Below, piece after piece: positions 10,150 to 19,307 of a stretch of 64,000 bases of DNA (positions are counted from its first letter, which is position 1; every line of letters starts with the position of its first letter). Below the pieces are notes generated by a model. The model was not told the DNA's origin, searched no databases, and saw only the letters and a program-made list of their open reading frames with translations. Source of the stretch: Vibrio fluvialis. GTDB lineage: Bacteria > Pseudomonadota > Gammaproteobacteria > Enterobacterales > Vibrionaceae. The translations under genes were made by a program, and so were the position numbers. The DNA is taken from contig NZ_UHIP01000002.1 in NCBI RefSeq assembly GCF_900460245.1, forward strand, positions 1,178,001 through 1,242,000. The letters are read 5' to 3'.

Positions 10150-11412
10150 TTAGCCACGAGCCAGTTTGTGGTGCGCACGCGAGAAATGACCTGCGCTGAA
10201 TGCGCCAACGATGGACAGTTCACCAGCCAGACATAGTCCGGCCGCAACTTCCGCCAAGGCTCGGGCATGGCCATTGCCAGCTAAACCAAGAATATCGAGA
10301 CAGGCTTTTTGGCTCGGTAAACCCGTACCGCCGCCTACCGTACCGACCATCAGATTCGGCAGGGTGACGCTCGCATAAAGGCCGCCGTGCTTGTTCACTT
10401 CCATGCGGGTAATACCCACGGCGGATTCCGCCACACAAGCCGCATCCTGACCACAAGCGACGTAGAGTGCTGCCAGCGCATTGGCGTAATGCGCATTGAC
10501 ACCGATGCTACCGCTCAACGCGCCCCCGAGTGTGGTCATGTGCCCAAACTGGACCATCTTTTCCGGAGTGGTGTGCAGATACTTTTTCACCAGCGCTGCG
10601 GTCAGATGGATTTCAGCGGTGACTTTTTTTCCGCGCACACTGCGCAGTACGTGGCTGTTGGCCTTTTTGTCACCGGACAGGTTTCCGTCCAGAAATGCGT
10701 ACTCTGGTTCAATCGGCGAATGCTGCATGATGAATTCAAACACGGCGTTGGTGGCAATCGTCACCATGTTTTGCCCTGACGCATCTCCGGTCAGATACTC
10801 AAACACCAGATAGACATGATTGCCTTCCAGAGTCACGTTGATGTCATGCAATTTGCCGTGTGCCGTGGTGGATTGGGCGATCGACTTAAAAATATCGTAT
10901 TGCGTGGTCACCCAAGCGACAAATTGTCCGGCTTGCGCCAGATTATAAAAGGCAAATACCGGAGTTCGGCTCACGCCTTCATTGAGCAGCATTGCACTGG
11001 CTCCGCCAGCGGCGGTGATCAGGCGGCTTCCACGATGATAAGAGGCCACCAGTGCTGCTTCGGTGGTCGCCAATGGAATAAGGTAATCACCATTGGCATG
11101 CAGCCCATTGATACGAAGTGGCCCGGCTACGCCAACCGGTACTTTCACGGTACCGATGAAATACTCGATATTTTTTTCGTATGCCATCATCTGCTGTTCA
11201 GTGACCGGATCAAACAACGCGTCTTGCGCACTGCTTAATGCCAGCTTCTCCCAACGTTGCTGAACATGCTTCTCGGTGAGCGCGGGGCTAGAGGTCAGTT
11301 TGGTCGTGGGAAGCGTGTGCTTGGGTTCTAGTGCAGAAGTGAACTGTTCGGTCGTTAATGCTTGCTGTAGAGCACTGGCACCTTCACGACGCTGCAGATT
11401 TAGTTTTGGCAT
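10150..11412 (-). CDS. mvaA: Class I HMG-CoA reductase
   Basis: Reduces HMG-CoA to mevalonate with NAD(P)H. 420 residues, without the membrane region of eukaryotic enzymes. Signatures: EYFIGTVKVPVGVAGPL (residues about 84-100), the catalytic Glu in TTEAAL, Lys in SGDKKAN, Asp in CGQDAA, the NADP-binding DASGQNM, GTVGGGTGLPSQ, and the catalytic His in the C-terminal SRAHHKLARG. The TVGGGT pattern and C-terminal His arrangement fit class I rather than the class II enzymes of many Gram-positive bacteria. No other mevalonate-pathway gene lies nearby, so its metabolic role here is not clear. Also annotated as hmgR or hmgA. Confidence 0.94.
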   Translation of the reverse strand: MPKLNLQRREGASALQQALTTEQFTSALEPKHTLPTTKLTSSPALTEKHVQQRWEKLALSSAQDALFDPVTEQQMMAYEKNIEYFIGTVKVPVGVAGPLRINGLHANGDYLIPLATTEAALVASYHRGSRLITAAGGASAMLLNEGVSRTPVFAFYNLAQAGQFVAWVTTQYDIFKSIAQSTTAHGKLHDINVTLEGNHVYLVFEYLTGDASGQNMVTIATNAVFEFIMQHSPIEPEYAFLDGNLSGDKKANSHVLRSVRGKKVTAEIHLTAALVKKYLHTTPEKMVQFGHMTTLGGALSGSIGVNAHYANALAALYVACGQDAACVAESAVGITRMEVNKHGGLYASVTLPNLMVGTVGGGTGLPSQKACLDILGLAGNGHARALAEVAAGLCLAGELSIVGAFSAGHFSRAHHKLARG

Positions 11413-11532
11413 AGCGATACTGATTCAAAAATTTGGGTGCATTGTACCGATGAGCGGCGCAAACTCAATGTTTCGACACACACACTGACAATTTGCACAA
11501 AACGGGAGAGAGAAAATGGGAGACTGTGGGAG

Positions 11533-11817
11533 TCAGACGCTGATATCAAGCAGACTGCCGATCATATCCTGATCGCGCTGCAAAACGTTGGTGCCAATAC
11601 GGCCGTATTGCTGGGACTGATTCAGTTTGATGAGCGGATCAACGGGATCGTTACGGCGGGGTTTATCGAGCTCAACTTTATTGAACTCCATGGCTTTATC
11701 GGTGATGTCGACAGGATTGTAAGCTTTGTTTTGCTGAATTTCGCGCGCAGCATCCTCAGCCATTTTGGATGACTGTTGGATGATCGAATATCCCGGTTGT
11801 ACGGCTGAAACAGGCAT
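11533..11817 (-). CDS. 94-residue protein resembling flagellar rod/hook terminal helices
   Basis: Function unknown. The N-terminal PVSAVQPGYSIIQQSSKMAEDAAREIQQN has the heptad-like pattern of the N-terminal helix of flagellar rod and hook proteins. The C-terminal GTNVLQRDQDMIGSLLDI resembles their C-terminal helix (typically NxxVxQxxDEMLGTLLN). The middle is short and polar. Real rod proteins are longer, so this would be a minimal form with only the two coiled-coil ends. A good ribosome site (GAGGAAAG) precedes ATG 11817. No flagellar gene is nearby. The resemblance is by eye and may reflect general amphipathic helix composition. Confidence 0.65.
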   Translation of the reverse strand: MPVSAVQPGYSIIQQSSKMAEDAAREIQQNKAYNPVDITDKAMEFNKVELDKPRRNDPVDPLIKLNQSQQYGRIGTNVLQRDQDMIGSLLDISV

Positions 11818-11874
11818 TGGCTTTCCTCTAGACTATTAAAAGCTTAAGTTCGGATATTCGAAAGTGCAAGTTGC

Positions 11875-12093
11875 TCAGGAAAACAAGCTCGCAATGACAT
11901 CCATCTCTTCGTCGGTCAACAAGCTGGTTTGTTCTTGTTCCAACGAATGACGAATTTCGCCCTGCAACGATTTCAGCTGTTGCGGCGTCATTAACTTTAA
12001 CTGTGATTTCAACTGTTCAAACTGGATGGTATTCATACTCACGCTCTGACTACTGCGACTCTTCGGAAACAATCCTTCGTATTCATATCCCAT
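11875..12093 (-). CDS. 72-residue protein of unknown function
   Basis: Short hydrophilic protein. The section MNTIQFEQLKSQLKLMTPQQLKSLQGEIRHSLEQ looks helical and resembles the Vibrio segments often annotated 'MTPQQL' with no function. The C-terminus, LLTDEEMDVIASLFS, is acidic. No signal peptide and no membrane segment. The start at 12093 has only a weak ribosome site; an internal ATG at 12036 (MNTIQF) is an alternative. It is read in the same direction as, and upstream of, the rod-like 94-residue gene (57 bases between), so they may form one transcript. Confidence 0.55.
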   Translation of the reverse strand: MGYEYEGLFPKSRSSQSVSMNTIQFEQLKSQLKLMTPQQLKSLQGEIRHSLEQEQTSLLTDEEMDVIASLFS

Positions 12094-12191
12094 GGCCGTC
12101 TTACTCTGTAAGATTTTTCTGAGTACAAAAATAGTATTTGAACGATGTTTTTTTGTCCGAACATTGTCAGGGTTTATCCAACAAAACGTTA

Positions 12192-12216
12192 AAGAGAGCC
12201 AATTTGGCTCCCTTTA
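12192..12216. terminator. Terminator after yccS
   Basis: Inverted repeat AAAG-A-GAGCC / GGCTC-C-CTTT (12192-12214) with a small AT centre. Read on the minus strand it ends in CTCTTTAACGTTTT, a fair T-tail. It lies 15 bases beyond the yccS stop. Confidence 0.5.
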
Positions 12217-12230
12217 AACTTGTTGCATAT

Positions 12231-14384
12231 TTAACCAACTCTAACCGCAAACTTGCTGGCCAGCGAATGCAATTCCGGCAGCATTCGATAGATAAGATGC
12301 AGTTGTTGGAGCACCATACGGGCGGAGCTGTCATCTTCTTCCCGCCACTCTGCCAGCCTCTTTTCCAGTCCGGAATCATCAATGGTGCTGGTATCGCAAT
12401 CACCGCAGTGAGTAAAGAGCTGTTGATACAAAACGTCCAGATGCTGGTGGATAACGCGGTGAGAATCGAGCACGAGTTGATGGACGATTTCATCATCAAT
12501 GCGAGTTCGATGGGCACCCAATGCAGAAATGTAGCTCAGCAGCGCGTGGTTCAGCGTCAGAAAACGGAAACTCTCATCTGTTGCGGTGCGATATTTTCCC
12601 GGCTCTGCCAGCATGTTACTAACCGCCGCAGCCAACGCGGCATCCTGATTGTGCGCGTTACGACGGGCGATACGGTAAGTCAGGTTATCTTTTTTACCAA
12701 TCCGATACTGGCCGATGATCTGCCCCAGATACTGTTTATTGGCGTCAATCGCATCGGCCATCACTTTGTGCAGTCGTTTAGATTGCCAGTCCGGCAGGAT
12801 AAAGATAACCGCGCCAACCGCTAATGCGCAGCCAATCAGAGTATCGGCCAGGCGCGGCAAGACTACTGCAAACCCTTCACCCAATTGGTTGAAGCAGAAC
12901 AGTACCAGCAGCGTGATAAAGCCAGTCGCGTAGCCGTAGTTGTTGAGTCGGAAGGCAAAGAACATCACGCCGGAAAAGACGATCAACACCAACTGGCTTT
13001 CCTGAGAAGGGAAGAATGTCAGCAGTGGCACACCAATCAGCAAACCAGCCAACGTGCCGATAATCCGGGATGTGAGCTTTTGACGCGTCGCCGCATAGTT
13101 GGGCTGACAAACAAACAGGGTGGTGAGCAGAATCCAGTAGCCACGTTCCAGTCCAAGTCCCTGCAAAATGCCGTAACCCAGCGTCAGTGCAATCGACATG
13201 CGTACCGCATGGCGGAACAGCAAGGAATCTCTGTTCAGGTTGGCTTTAATGCGCAGCCACATGGTTTTGAGCGTGTGGGCTTCGGTATCATCCAGCACAT
13301 CTTCTTCCGGTTTGGAAACATCCGGGTTGGAAACGTTGCTGAGCTGCTTTTCCACAGTGGCGAGGTTATTGAACAGATAGCCGAGCTGGGCGAGCAACAT
13401 CTTCCATTCCGGCCGTTTTTGTTCCTGTAAATGAGTCAGAGAAAGTTGCAGTTCATCCAGCGCCAATACCGATTCGCTGCCATGTTGGTAGCTGCGGCCA
13501 ATACGTATCGAATGAGCGATTTCGCGGCACGCTTTGGCCTGAGTTTCCAAGAGATGCTTAAAACGGAACAGGACATCGGTGCGACCAAAATTGTCGGCCA
13601 GATCCTGATAGCGATAGTGCGTGGAACTGGCTCGCTCATGAATATCCTGAGCCAGAAAATAGATTTTCAGAAAGCGGTCACTGGCACTGTCGACATGACC
13701 GCGTTTCGAACGGGTGAGAAACGTCGCTTTGGCTTGGTTTAATGCATTAACGGTGGCCGCATTCAGGTTGGCTTCGGTAATACGATGCGGCTGCGGAACC
13801 AAGTTAGATACCGGGTGAAACAGCTTGGATTTTGCATCAAAGTAGTTGGCTAATTGTACGAAGACATTAGCGAGATCTTGTTGTACTGGCTGCATTGGCC
13901 AGAACGCATGCCAGATCATCGAAACCAGATAATACCAAGCACTGCCCGTCAGCAGCAGCAGCGGTTGGAACCAGATGTTGGTGCTTTGGTGGGCACCCAA
14001 CATCGTGTAAATGGCGATCAGCAAGGAGCCAAAAGCAATACTGGCGTAGCGCGAACCCATCGCACCGAGCATGATAAAACCAAAGGTCGAGATAAACAGA
14101 CCAATCGCGAACAGCAGTGGGGTGCGGAACAGAATTTCAATCGAAAAGGCGGCGACCGCAAAACAGATAAACGTCAGTGTGATCGCCTTAAGACGACCAG
14201 TAAAGCTGTCGTCTCGCTCGGCGAGGGCGGCAGCGATCACCCCCAGAATAAGCGGTGTGACCCAGGTGTTGAGATTGTAATGCCAGGCTGGGATCACCAC
14301 ACCAAGCAAGGTAATCAGGATCAGTACACAATAATTAATGGTTTTATTGGCCCAGTAGAGCCGAATTTGATTGGGTAGCTGCAC
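12231..14384 (-). CDS. yccS: YccS-family inner-membrane protein (FUSC domain)
   Basis: 717 residues, the usual length of YccS/YhfK proteins. Two blocks of hydrophobic helices (about 15-170 and 395-515) flank a cytoplasmic region (about 175-390), and a second cytoplasmic tail follows (about 520-717). The second membrane block contains RHAVRMSIALTLGYG and FVCQPNYAATRQKLTSRIIGTLAGLLIGVPL, the FUSC signature shared with aromatic acid exporters such as AaeB. Substrate unknown. The start appears to be GTG 14384 with a weak ribosome site, which is plausible because the first membrane helix begins about 15 residues later. Confidence 0.88.
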   Translation of the reverse strand: MQLPNQIRLYWANKTINYCVLILITLLGVVIPAWHYNLNTWVTPLILGVIAAALAERDDSFTGRLKAITLTFICFAVAAFSIEILFRTPLLFAIGLFISTFGFIMLGAMGSRYASIAFGSLLIAIYTMLGAHQSTNIWFQPLLLLTGSAWYYLVSMIWHAFWPMQPVQQDLANVFVQLANYFDAKSKLFHPVSNLVPQPHRITEANLNAATVNALNQAKATFLTRSKRGHVDSASDRFLKIYFLAQDIHERASSTHYRYQDLADNFGRTDVLFRFKHLLETQAKACREIAHSIRIGRSYQHGSESVLALDELQLSLTHLQEQKRPEWKMLLAQLGYLFNNLATVEKQLSNVSNPDVSKPEEDVLDDTEAHTLKTMWLRIKANLNRDSLLFRHAVRMSIALTLGYGILQGLGLERGYWILLTTLFVCQPNYAATRQKLTSRIIGTLAGLLIGVPLLTFFPSQESQLVLIVFSGVMFFAFRLNNYGYATGFITLLVLFCFNQLGEGFAVVLPRLADTLIGCALAVGAVIFILPDWQSKRLHKVMADAIDANKQYLGQIIGQYRIGKKDNLTYRIARRNAHNQDAALAAAVSNMLAEPGKYRTATDESFRFLTLNHALLSYISALGAHRTRIDDEIVHQLVLDSHRVIHQHLDVLYQQLFTHCGDCDTSTIDDSGLEKRLAEWREEDDSSARMVLQQLHLIYRMLPELHSLASKFAVRVG

Positions 14385-14503
14385 AGTGGTTCGTTTACGC
14401 CAGACGGAAAAATGTGATTTTAGCAGAAGCTGGGTGTCAGAATCTGATCGAGAATAAAAATATTTTATTTTCCATATAGTAAGACGTTTTCACATGGCAA
14501 AAA

Positions 14504-14533
14504 GAAAGCGACAGTTTTGACCCTGTCGCTTTC
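14504..14533 (-). terminator. Terminator of the lapC-lapG-lapD-lapB operon
   Basis: 11-bp perfect stem GAAAGCGACAG (14504-14514) with CTGTCGCTTTC (14523-14533), 8-base loop. On the minus strand it is followed by TTTTTGCC. It starts 17 bases beyond the lapB stop. Confidence 0.85.
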
Positions 14534-14550
14534 ATTAAGAGGTGAAATGT

Positions 14551-16665
14551 TTACTGCACCACTCTCACTTTGCCGTGACGCAGGTCATTGAGCACCATCT
14601 CTTTCGGGCCGTCGGCGATGATGCAGCCCTTCTCCATCACAATCACCCGGTCGACCACATCCAGCATGGTGGTTTTGTGGGTGATGAGCACCAGTGTCTC
14701 ACTCGGGGTGAGCTGACTGAGCTGATGTTTGATTTGCAGCTCAGAGCGGTTGTCCATCGCGCTGGTGGGTTCATCCATCAGCAGCACGGGCGGGCGGCCG
14801 AGCAGGGCGCGGGCAATGGCGACCGCCTGACGCTGGCCGCCGGAGAGCAGCAGGCCGCCTTCGCCGACCTGACGCTCCAGTCCTGCCGGATCTTGTTGGG
14901 TAAACACGGTCACGCCGGCGCGGTTGGCGGCGTCCATCACGTCGCGGTCGTCAGCCAGCGGGCGCCCGAGGGTGATGTTGTCGCGAATGGTGCCGTAAAA
15001 CAGCACGCTTTCTTGCGGCACGCAGCCGATGTTGCGCCGCACATCAATGTGGTGCAGCTGCTGAATGTCGGTATCGTCAATGCGCACGTGACCTTCGGTG
15101 GGCTGATAGAGGCCCATGATGAGGCGCTCTAAGGTGGTTTTGCCCGAGCCGATGCGACCAATGATGGCGACTTTCTCGCCCGGATTGATGGTCAGGCTGA
15201 GGTCGCGAATCGAGGCCACCGGCGAGTTCGGGTAGTGGAAGGTCACTTTATCGAGCTCAATCTTGCCCTGAATCATCGGGCGGTGAATGTAGCGTTTGCC
15301 TTCTTCCTGTTCGTCCGGCATCACCATCACCTGCTCAATGATGGTCAGCGACGATTTGGCCTGATTGTAGCGGGTGGAGAGCAGTGACAGCTGCACCAGC
15401 GGCCCAATCGCGCGCCCGCTCAGCATGGTGGCAGCAATCAGCCCGCCCATGGTGAGGTCGCCTTCGGCAATCAGGTAGACACCGAGAATAATCATGCCGA
15501 CGTTCGACGATTGCTGGACAAAGCCGGCGGTGTTCTGAATCCCGTCGGTGATGCGGCGGCTTTTGATGTTCCAGTTGGCCATGTGCGCCACCGCTTCTTC
15601 CCAGCGGTACTGAAACTGGCTCTGCGCGCCGAACAGTTTGAGGGTTTCAAGCCCCGCCAGGCTCTCAATCAGGTTGGCGTACTTTTGCGAGGCGAGGCGC
15701 GAGCCTTCTTCAATCGCGCGGCGCAGCGGTGCCTGAATCAGCAGCGAGTAGACAATCAGAATCACCACGCCGGCGACCGGCACCAGCACCAGATTGCCAG
15801 CCATCAGCCAAATCAGGGTCAGAAACAGCAGCGCAAACGGCAGGTCAATCAGAGAGGCGATGGTCGCTGAGGTAAAGAACTCGCGAATTGACTCAAACTC
15901 CTGCAGGTGACGCGCAAAGGCGCCGACCGACGGCGGGCGCGACTCCATACGAATGCCCATCACTTTGGCAAACAGTTTAGAGGAAATCAGAATGTCGGAC
16001 TTTTTCCCCGCCACGTCGATGAAGTAGTTGCGCAGCAGCTTGAGGGTCAAATCAAACAAGAAGATGATGAACACGCCGCTGGCCAGCACCCACAGGGTCT
16101 CAAACGCGAGGTTGGGTACCACTTTGTCGTACACCAGACGGGTGAACATCGGCGCGGCGATGGCAAACAGGTTAATCAGAACTGAGGCCACCAGAACGTC
16201 GCGGTAGATGCGTTTTGACTGCCAGATGGTGCCCCAGAACCAGTGACCGTGGCGGGTCTTGAGCACTTCCGGTGAGCGTTCATCAAAGCGAAACTGCTTT
16301 TTGACCATGAAGTAGCGGCCGATGTAGCGCTCGGTGAGCTCTGCCAGCGGGTAGGCGACCGGTACCATGCCCGATTCGGCGGTGACGATTTCCGCTTCCT
16401 GCTTCTCTTCGTTGATGCTGCTCAGCACGCACGCTTCGCCGCTTTTGAGCAGCAGCACCACCGGAAACACCAGATGCGGAATGGCCTGGAGCGCTGAGCG
16501 GTTCTCTTTGGCGACCAGACCCGCCCGCTCGGCAGCGCGCGGGAATAAGAAGGGCGTCAGCTTACCGTCGGAGAGCGGCAGGCCGTTGACCAGCGCCTCC
16601 GGCGAATTGGCGAGGCCGTAATAACGGCTGACGTATATCAGGGCATTGAGCAGCGTGTCTTGCAT
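14551..16665 (-). CDS. lapB: LapB-type T1SS ABC transporter (permease-ATPase)
   Basis: Inner-membrane ATPase that exports the large RTX adhesin through a LapC/TolC conduit. About 704 residues: an N-terminal C39-peptidase-like domain (about 5-125) that lacks the catalytic Cys, so it is a recognition domain and not a protease; five to six membrane helices (about 155-425); then the ATPase with Walker A (GRIGSGKTT), signature (LLSGGQRQAVAIARALL), Walker B (VLLMDEPTSAMD) and switch His (ITHK). ATG 16665 has AAGGA 8 bases upstream; ATG 16674 is in frame but too close to the same site. Last gene of the lapC-G-D-B operon. Confidence 0.92.
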   Translation of the reverse strand: MQDTLLNALIYVSRYYGLANSPEALVNGLPLSDGKLTPFLFPRAAERAGLVAKENRSALQAIPHLVFPVVLLLKSGEACVLSSINEEKQEAEIVTAESGMVPVAYPLAELTERYIGRYFMVKKQFRFDERSPEVLKTRHGHWFWGTIWQSKRIYRDVLVASVLINLFAIAAPMFTRLVYDKVVPNLAFETLWVLASGVFIIFLFDLTLKLLRNYFIDVAGKKSDILISSKLFAKVMGIRMESRPPSVGAFARHLQEFESIREFFTSATIASLIDLPFALLFLTLIWLMAGNLVLVPVAGVVILIVYSLLIQAPLRRAIEEGSRLASQKYANLIESLAGLETLKLFGAQSQFQYRWEEAVAHMANWNIKSRRITDGIQNTAGFVQQSSNVGMIILGVYLIAEGDLTMGGLIAATMLSGRAIGPLVQLSLLSTRYNQAKSSLTIIEQVMVMPDEQEEGKRYIHRPMIQGKIELDKVTFHYPNSPVASIRDLSLTINPGEKVAIIGRIGSGKTTLERLIMGLYQPTEGHVRIDDTDIQQLHHIDVRRNIGCVPQESVLFYGTIRDNITLGRPLADDRDVMDAANRAGVTVFTQQDPAGLERQVGEGGLLLSGGQRQAVAIARALLGRPPVLLMDEPTSAMDNRSELQIKHQLSQLTPSETLVLITHKTTMLDVVDRVIVMEKGCIIADGPKEMVLNDLRHGKVRVVQ

Positions 16666-16676
16666 TCCGCGCATCC

Positions 16677-18587
16677 TTATCTATCCACAATAAAACCTTG
16701 GAACACATCGATAAAATGCTCCGACAGAAAATCGAGCTGCACTTGGGTCTCGACCCGTGACGCAATGGTGGTGACGCCCAAATCGTGCGCGGTGCGCGAA
16801 ATGGAGGTGAGGGTAAATTTCTGTTTCTCGTCATCCAGGTGATGAGTGAAGAGGTAGTCGAGTTTGACGTAATCCGGACGGAACTCGTTGATGTAATCGA
16901 GCGACTGGAAGTTACGGCCGTAGTTGTCGACCCCAAAGCCGGCGCCCGCGCTGCGCACCGCATGACAGAACAGGGCGGTGTGATGGGGCGCGTTGACAAA
17001 GCAGCTCTCGGGAATTTCAAAATGCAGTTTGTCGCACACGGTTTTGTGGCGCGCGAGCAGCTGAGTGACCCAGCGAATGAAGCTCGGCTGCTCGATGCTG
17101 CTTTGCGCGATATTGATGGCGAGGGTGTCGGTCAGCTCGCCGGCGTCGAGTTTCTCCACCATCGCCTGCAACACGTACTGGTCAAACAGGTGGCTGGCGT
17201 GCAGCTGCTCTAAGGCAAACAGGTATTGGTTGGCGCTGTAGCGCACGTTGTCTTTTTCAATCGCCGAGAACACTTCACGGTGGAACGTCTGGCCGTCGCT
17301 GTGGTTGGCGGCCTGGAAGCGGAAGGTGACCCAGTCGTGATGAATCGCTTCTTCAACCAGCGCTTTCCATTGCTGTTTGCCCATCACCACCTGATGGGTG
17401 GCACTGGTGACAAAGCCGTACTTCAGCTCCGGATTGGCTTTGGACGTGGCCACCGCGTTATCCAGCAGTGAGAGCATCTCGGTTGAGGTTTTGCTCTCTT
17501 TGTTGTGCACCACACCCAGCGACGCATCCGCCGCGGCCATGCCGGTCGGGTCAGGGTTGACCACCTGAATGGCGTTGATGAGGCCATCGGCCACCAGACG
17601 CAGCTCGCTCTCATCCAGATTGGGCAAAATCAAACCGAATTCATCGGTGGAGATGCGCGCAATGGTGGCGTTTGGCGTGGTGACGGTGGCTTTGAGCTGC
17701 GCGGCCAAATCGCGCACCATGCCGTCGCCCGCTTCGTAGCCTTTCTCTTCGTAGAGCTCTTTGATGAACTGCGCCTGCAAAATGGCCACGCCGCCCACGG
17801 CGTTCTCGCTCAGCCAGCCATTGAGCTGGTTCATGTAGTACGCGCGGTTGCCCAGTTGCGACACCGGGTCGATGTAGGCGCGCTCACGCAGCATCTGCGC
17901 TTCCTGAGCCTGCGCTTTGAAGTATTTCTCCACCTGCGCCGACATGCTGTTGATGCCCTCGACCACCGCGGTCAAATCGCGCGTGTCGGGCAGCGGCAAC
18001 GGGTCGCCGAACTGGTTACGGGCAATCTGTGCCATCTTCTGCACTATCATCTGCAGCGGCTTGAGCGCGTGGCGCACGATAAGCGCAATCGCCATCAGGC
18101 CTACCAGCGTAATCGAGCCGAACGCCAGACACAGACGGATGAGCGCCTGCCACAGCTGCGCGTACGCCTCACCCGGGTGGCTGACGATTTCCACTTCCGC
18201 CAGTTGCAGCCAGCCGCTGGTCACCACGCGGCGGTCATGGATGGGCTCAAACAGGTTGAGGTTGGTGAACCACTGCGGCACCTGACTCGGCTTGATGGGG
18301 TAGGCGCGCACAATCTCCGCGTCGTCGTCCAGAAACCGCAGGCGCACCACCGAATAGGTGCTGCCGTCAAACAGCGCGTTGATGACCGACTCGGCCGCCA
18401 CGGTGTCCTTGTTCTCCAGATACGGCGCCAGCGCCAGCCCCACCGTGTTGATGGTGTTGCTCACCTCTGAGCGCTGTTGCTGCTCTAAGTTGTTGCGGGT
18501 GGTCTTAAATTCGATGATGAATACGCAAATCATCAACAGAATCAGTACCGTGACCATGCCGGCGACCAGTTGTTTGTATAGTGTCAT
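16677..18587 (-). CDS. lapD: LapD-type inside-out c-di-GMP receptor
   Basis: Inner-membrane protein that binds c-di-GMP in the cytoplasm and, when loaded, holds the protease LapG in the periplasm so the adhesin stays on the cell. 636 residues: TM1 (about 7-27), periplasmic LapD/MoxY domain (about 28-148), TM2 (about 150-172), HAMP (about 173-225), degenerate GGDEF with STDEF at 313-317, and degenerate EAL with EVF at 438-440. Loss of both catalytic motifs is what the receptor role predicts. The EAL-like domain keeps FGVDNYG and PDYVKLD. Five bases separate it from lapG upstream. Confidence 0.94.
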   Translation of the reverse strand: MTLYKQLVAGMVTVLILLMICVFIIEFKTTRNNLEQQQRSEVSNTINTVGLALAPYLENKDTVAAESVINALFDGSTYSVVRLRFLDDDAEIVRAYPIKPSQVPQWFTNLNLFEPIHDRRVVTSGWLQLAEVEIVSHPGEAYAQLWQALIRLCLAFGSITLVGLMAIALIVRHALKPLQMIVQKMAQIARNQFGDPLPLPDTRDLTAVVEGINSMSAQVEKYFKAQAQEAQMLRERAYIDPVSQLGNRAYYMNQLNGWLSENAVGGVAILQAQFIKELYEEKGYEAGDGMVRDLAAQLKATVTTPNATIARISTDEFGLILPNLDESELRLVADGLINAIQVVNPDPTGMAAADASLGVVHNKESKTSTEMLSLLDNAVATSKANPELKYGFVTSATHQVVMGKQQWKALVEEAIHHDWVTFRFQAANHSDGQTFHREVFSAIEKDNVRYSANQYLFALEQLHASHLFDQYVLQAMVEKLDAGELTDTLAINIAQSSIEQPSFIRWVTQLLARHKTVCDKLHFEIPESCFVNAPHHTALFCHAVRSAGAGFGVDNYGRNFQSLDYINEFRPDYVKLDYLFTHHLDDEKQKFTLTSISRTAHDLGVTTIASRVETQVQLDFLSEHFIDVFQGFIVDR

Positions 18588-18592
18588 CTTAC

Positions 18593-19270
18593 CTACTCAT
18601 CGTAATTGACCAACGGTTTATTCAGGTTCAGCGAGCGCTCGCGTGAACGTAAGTCATTCCACAGGCTGAGCCGTGAAGCGTTCCCCGCGAGCTCACCGTT
18701 TTTGGATTTCATCAACCACAGATGCTGACCGTTAAAGCTGTAGATAGGCAGCAGGTCCCGACGCTGCGACGCCGGTTTGATTTGCGGGTTGATGTTGTCC
18801 AGGATTAACGGCTGGGCGCTCGGGGTGTCGTAGTAGGCCAGCACCATGTGAAACTGATTCAGCTCAATGGCTTTGACGTACACCAGACGCAGCTTCTTGT
18901 CCGAGACCCCAAGCTCCAGCAGTGAAAAATATTTGGCGATGGTGAAGTCTTCACAGTCGCCGGCGTTGCTGCCGAGAAACTCCAGCGGCGTCGCCCAGTA
19001 ATCGGTTTTGCCCCACAGCACATCGTCGTTGACGAAATAGAGCTGGTTGAAGAAGCGGTTGACCTCGGTGAGCTGCTCACGCTCCGGCAGCGAGCGATAA
19101 CGCGCCATCTCGCTGCGCCAGGTGGCGACCCGTTTGCCCGCACGCGGTCCGTAGGTGGCGCTCACTGCATCCACCCACTGCTGCTCCTGGGTATTGAGGG
19201 CTCCGGCGAGCGACGACACCGTCAGCACGGCCAGCAGTATCAGCCCGCGCTTTACGCTATGTCGGGTCAC
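18593..19270 (-). CDS. lapG: LapG-type periplasmic cysteine protease
   Basis: Cleaves the N-terminal retention module of Lap adhesins, releasing them when c-di-GMP is low. 225 residues with signal peptide (about 1-24, LAGALN) and the bacterial transglutaminase-like cysteine protease fold. Catalytic triad by position: Cys106 (NAGDCEDFT), His141 (NQFHMVLAYY), Asp158 (LILDNINPQ). The start is GTG 19270; the nearby ATG 19280 is out of frame and meets a stop. It sits between lapC (37-base gap) and lapD (5-base gap). Its likely substrate is the adhesin at 23295-28376, which carries PAAG at residues 94-97. Confidence 0.94.
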   Translation of the reverse strand: MTRHSVKRGLILLAVLTVSSLAGALNTQEQQWVDAVSATYGPRAGKRVATWRSEMARYRSLPEREQLTEVNRFFNQLYFVNDDVLWGKTDYWATPLEFLGSNAGDCEDFTIAKYFSLLELGVSDKKLRLVYVKAIELNQFHMVLAYYDTPSAQPLILDNINPQIKPASQRRDLLPIYSFNGQHLWLMKSKNGELAGNASRLSLWNDLRSRERSLNLNKPLVNYDE

Positions 19271-19307
19271 GTCCGGTCATCCGTCTCATGAGCTTGCCGC
19301 TTCTCCA

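Noticed and set aside
17505..18470. Long opposite-strand reading frame across lapD (321 codons)
   Set aside because: It is a shadow of the GC-rich lapD gene, has no ribosome site or recognisable domain, and its His/Arg-rich product is typical of antisense frames in GC-rich genes.
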